From: Clostridia bacterium
GTDB taxonomy: Bacteria; Bacillota; Clostridia; Oscillospirales; CAG-272
Length of the DNA stretch: 7,002 nucleotides
Reading direction: 5' to 3'
NCBI GenBank assembly: GCA_017958845.1
Contig: JAGDBW010000009.1
Coordinates: 1-7,002 of the forward strand
Numbering within the stretch: position 1 is the stretch's first letter; every line of letters begins with the position of its first letter. The notes beneath the pieces are model-generated. The model had not been told where the DNA came from. It ran no database searches and saw only the letters and a list, made by a program, of their open reading frames with translations. Of the stretch, positions 5,599-7,002 are shown one piece after another. The translations under genes and the position numbers were made by a program.

Positions 5599-7002
5599 TC
5601 AGATGATGCGGAAGCTGTCAGCCATCACGCACCGGCGCAGGCGGGTGTAGGAGCGCGCCGAGGTGACGCCCTCGCCGGTCGGGCCGGCGATGGTAAAGGT
5701 GGTGTGCCCCTCGCCGCCAAAGCCGATGCCGGCGTAGGAGGGCGCGTTTTTGACAAAGATGGTGGTCTCGACCGCGCGGGCAAAGCGGGTGAGACGATCC
5801 ACGTTTTTGGAGTGCATGTGGGCGCTGTGGCGGCGGCCGTGCTCGGCCAAAACCGCCCACTCGATGGCCTGGTCGATGTCCCGCACCCGCACGATGGGCA
5901 GGATGGGCATCATCAGCTCCTCCTGCACGAACGGATGCTCAAAGGGGGTCTCACAGATGATGCAGCGCACCTCGGGCCCGACCGTGACGCCGATCTTTGC
6001 GAGCAGTACCGCCGCGTCGCGGCCGACGCAGTCGCGGCTGACGATCTTGGCGGCGACGCCGGTCTTGGGGTTGACCTTTTCGGTCAACACGATCTCCGCC
6101 AGCCGGTTGGCCTGCTCCAGCGTGATCTTGTACGATCCGGCGGCGAGCATGCCCGCGATGAGCTCGTCCGCGACGCTGTCAAAGACGAACACCTCCTTTT
6201 CGGCGATGCAGGGGAGGTTGTTGTCAAAGGTGCAGCCGTCGATGATGTCCCGCGCGGCTTTCGGGATATCGGCCGTGTCGTCGACGATGACCGGCGGGTT
6301 GCCGGCTCCGGCGCCGATGGCTTTTTTGCCTGAGGAGAGCACGGCTTTTACCACCCCCGGGCCGCCCGTGCAGACGAGCAGGCGGATGGCGGGGTGTTTG
6401 TACATGACGTCGGCGGTGGCGAGGGTCGGCGCCTTGACCGACGCGACCAGCACGCGCGGCCCGCCCGCCTCGCTGACGGCGCGGTTGACCAGGTCGACCG
6501 CGTAGTTGGAGGTGGCGATGGCGCCGGGGTGGGGGTTGAAGACCACGCCGTTGCCCGCCGCGATCATGCCGATGCTGTTGCAGATGACCGTCTCGGAGGG
6601 GTTGGTGGACGGGGTGATGGCCCCGACGACCCCAAAGGGCGCCGGCTCGGTCAGCGTCAGGCCGTAGTCGCCGGTGCGCACGCTCGGAGTGATGTCCTCG
6701 GTGCCGGGGGTCTTGTCGGCGACGAGCAGGTGTTTGGCGGTCTTGTGGTCCACGCGGCCCATACCGGTCTCGGCCACGCCGAGCGTGGCCATGATCGGGG
6801 CTTCTGCCCTCGTCTTGTTTCGGATGGAGGCGATGAGTTTTTCCTTTTCGGCGATGCTCATGGCGCGGATGGCCTTGTAGCCCGCCTGCGCCGCGTCGAT
6901 GGCCTCTTCCATGCTCTCGTAGACCCCGACAAAGGCGCGTCCGTCATAAGACGCGGCGTCATGGGCGCGCACCGACGGGGCCGCGGTCGGGGCGGGGGCG
7001 CC
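5599..7002 (-). CDS. CoA-acylating aldehyde dehydrogenase (PduP/EutE-like), N-terminus cut by window edge
   Basis: The frame is open to the right edge, giving 467 residues in the window. It oxidises an aldehyde with NAD+ and CoA to acyl-CoA. Numbering from the first visible residue, PSTNPSET (131-138), GAGAGNPPVIVDD (about 230-242) and NNLPCIAEKE with catalytic C265 (codon 6208-6210) are diagnostic for the acylating family. The C-terminus SYTRLRRCVMADSFRII matches PduP-type enzymes. The first visible residues are an Ala/Pro linker (APAPTAAPS), as found between an encapsulation helix and the catalytic domain in PduP, so a targeting helix probably lies just outside. A GTG at 6972 falls after this linker and is not taken as the start. 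It is upstream of, and probably cotranscribed with, the alcohol dehydrogenase. Whether acetaldehyde, propanal or another aldehyde is the natural substrate cannot be read here. Confidence 0.94.
   Translation of the reverse strand, partial: GAPAPTAAPSVRAHDAASYDGRAFVGVYESMEEAIDAAQAGYKAIRAMSIAEKEKLIASIRNKTRAEAPIMATLGVAETGMGRVDHKTAKHLLVADKTPGTEDITPSVRTGDYGLTLTEPAPFGVVGAITPSTNPSETVICNSIGMIAAGNGVVFNPHPGAIATSNYAVDLVNRAVSEAGGPRVLVASVKAPTLATADVMYKHPAIRLLVCTGGPGVVKAVLSSGKKAIGAGAGNPPVIVDDTADIPKAARDIIDGCTFDNNLPCIAEKEVFVFDSVADELIAGMLAAGSYKITLEQANRLAEIVLTEKVNPKTGVAAKIVSRDCVGRDAAVLLAKIGVTVGPEVRCIICETPFEHPFVQEELMMPILPIVRVRDIDQAIEWAVLAEHGRRHSAHMHSKNVDRLTRFARAVETTIFVKNAPSYAGIGFGGEGHTTFTIAGPTGEGVTSARSYTRLRRCVMADSFRII

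Noticed and set aside
4208..5650. Long plus-strand open frame of 480 codons
   Set aside because: It is antisense to the alcohol dehydrogenase, whose zinc and nucleotide motifs are unmistakable. The plus-strand product is Val/Asp/Ala/His-rich with no family features.
6970..6972. GTG as the start of the aldehyde dehydrogenase
   Set aside because: The frame continues upstream to the window edge through an Ala/Pro linker typical of shell-targeted enzymes, so the true start lies outside the window.

Overview
This window is the interior of a bacterial microcompartment (BMC, metabolosome) operon. All genes lie on the minus strand, so the operon reads from right to left. In transcription order they are: a CoA-acylating aldehyde dehydrogenase (5' end outside the window); a zinc-dependent alcohol dehydrogenase with an N-terminal encapsulation-type helix; four BMC-H hexameric shell proteins (122, 91, 92 and 90 aa); a PduL-type phosphotransacylase, also with an N-terminal helix; an EutN/CcmL-type pentameric vertex protein; a degenerate duplicate of the 3' end of that vertex gene; and a PduS/RnfC-like flavin and iron-sulfur protein (3' end outside the window). 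The long plus-strand open frames are antisense shadows produced by the high-GC codon bias.

The enzymes form the standard metabolosome core. The acylating aldehyde dehydrogenase makes acyl-CoA and NADH from an aldehyde. PduL swaps CoA for phosphate and recycles CoA inside the shell. The alcohol dehydrogenase can recycle NAD+ by reducing aldehyde, or could itself make the aldehyde from an alcohol. The PduS-like protein can pass electrons from NADH to an iron-sulfur or flavin acceptor. The signature enzyme that would define the substrate (diol dehydratase, ethanolamine ammonia-lyase, glycyl radical lyase or aldolase) is not in the window, so the substrate class cannot be fixed. The use of a zinc MDR-type alcohol dehydrogenase where the best-known loci carry an iron-type PduQ/EutG enzyme is the main unusual point of gene content.

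The organism is a high-GC bacterium. Strong AGGAGG-type ribosome binding sites, A-rich leaders and the PduL/PduS/EutN gene set suit a high-GC anaerobic Firmicute (Clostridia) or a similar anaerobe; this is inference and no marker gene is present.

Non-coding structure is concentrated in three places. First, the region between the vertex gene and the PduS gene (1142-1478) carries a tandem partial duplication and a leader hairpin. Second, the gap between the last shell gene and pduL (2507-2784) carries three strong GC hairpins. Third, a smaller hairpin lies between the alcohol dehydrogenase and the first shell gene. No tRNA, rRNA, CRISPR array, insertion sequence or regulator gene was seen.
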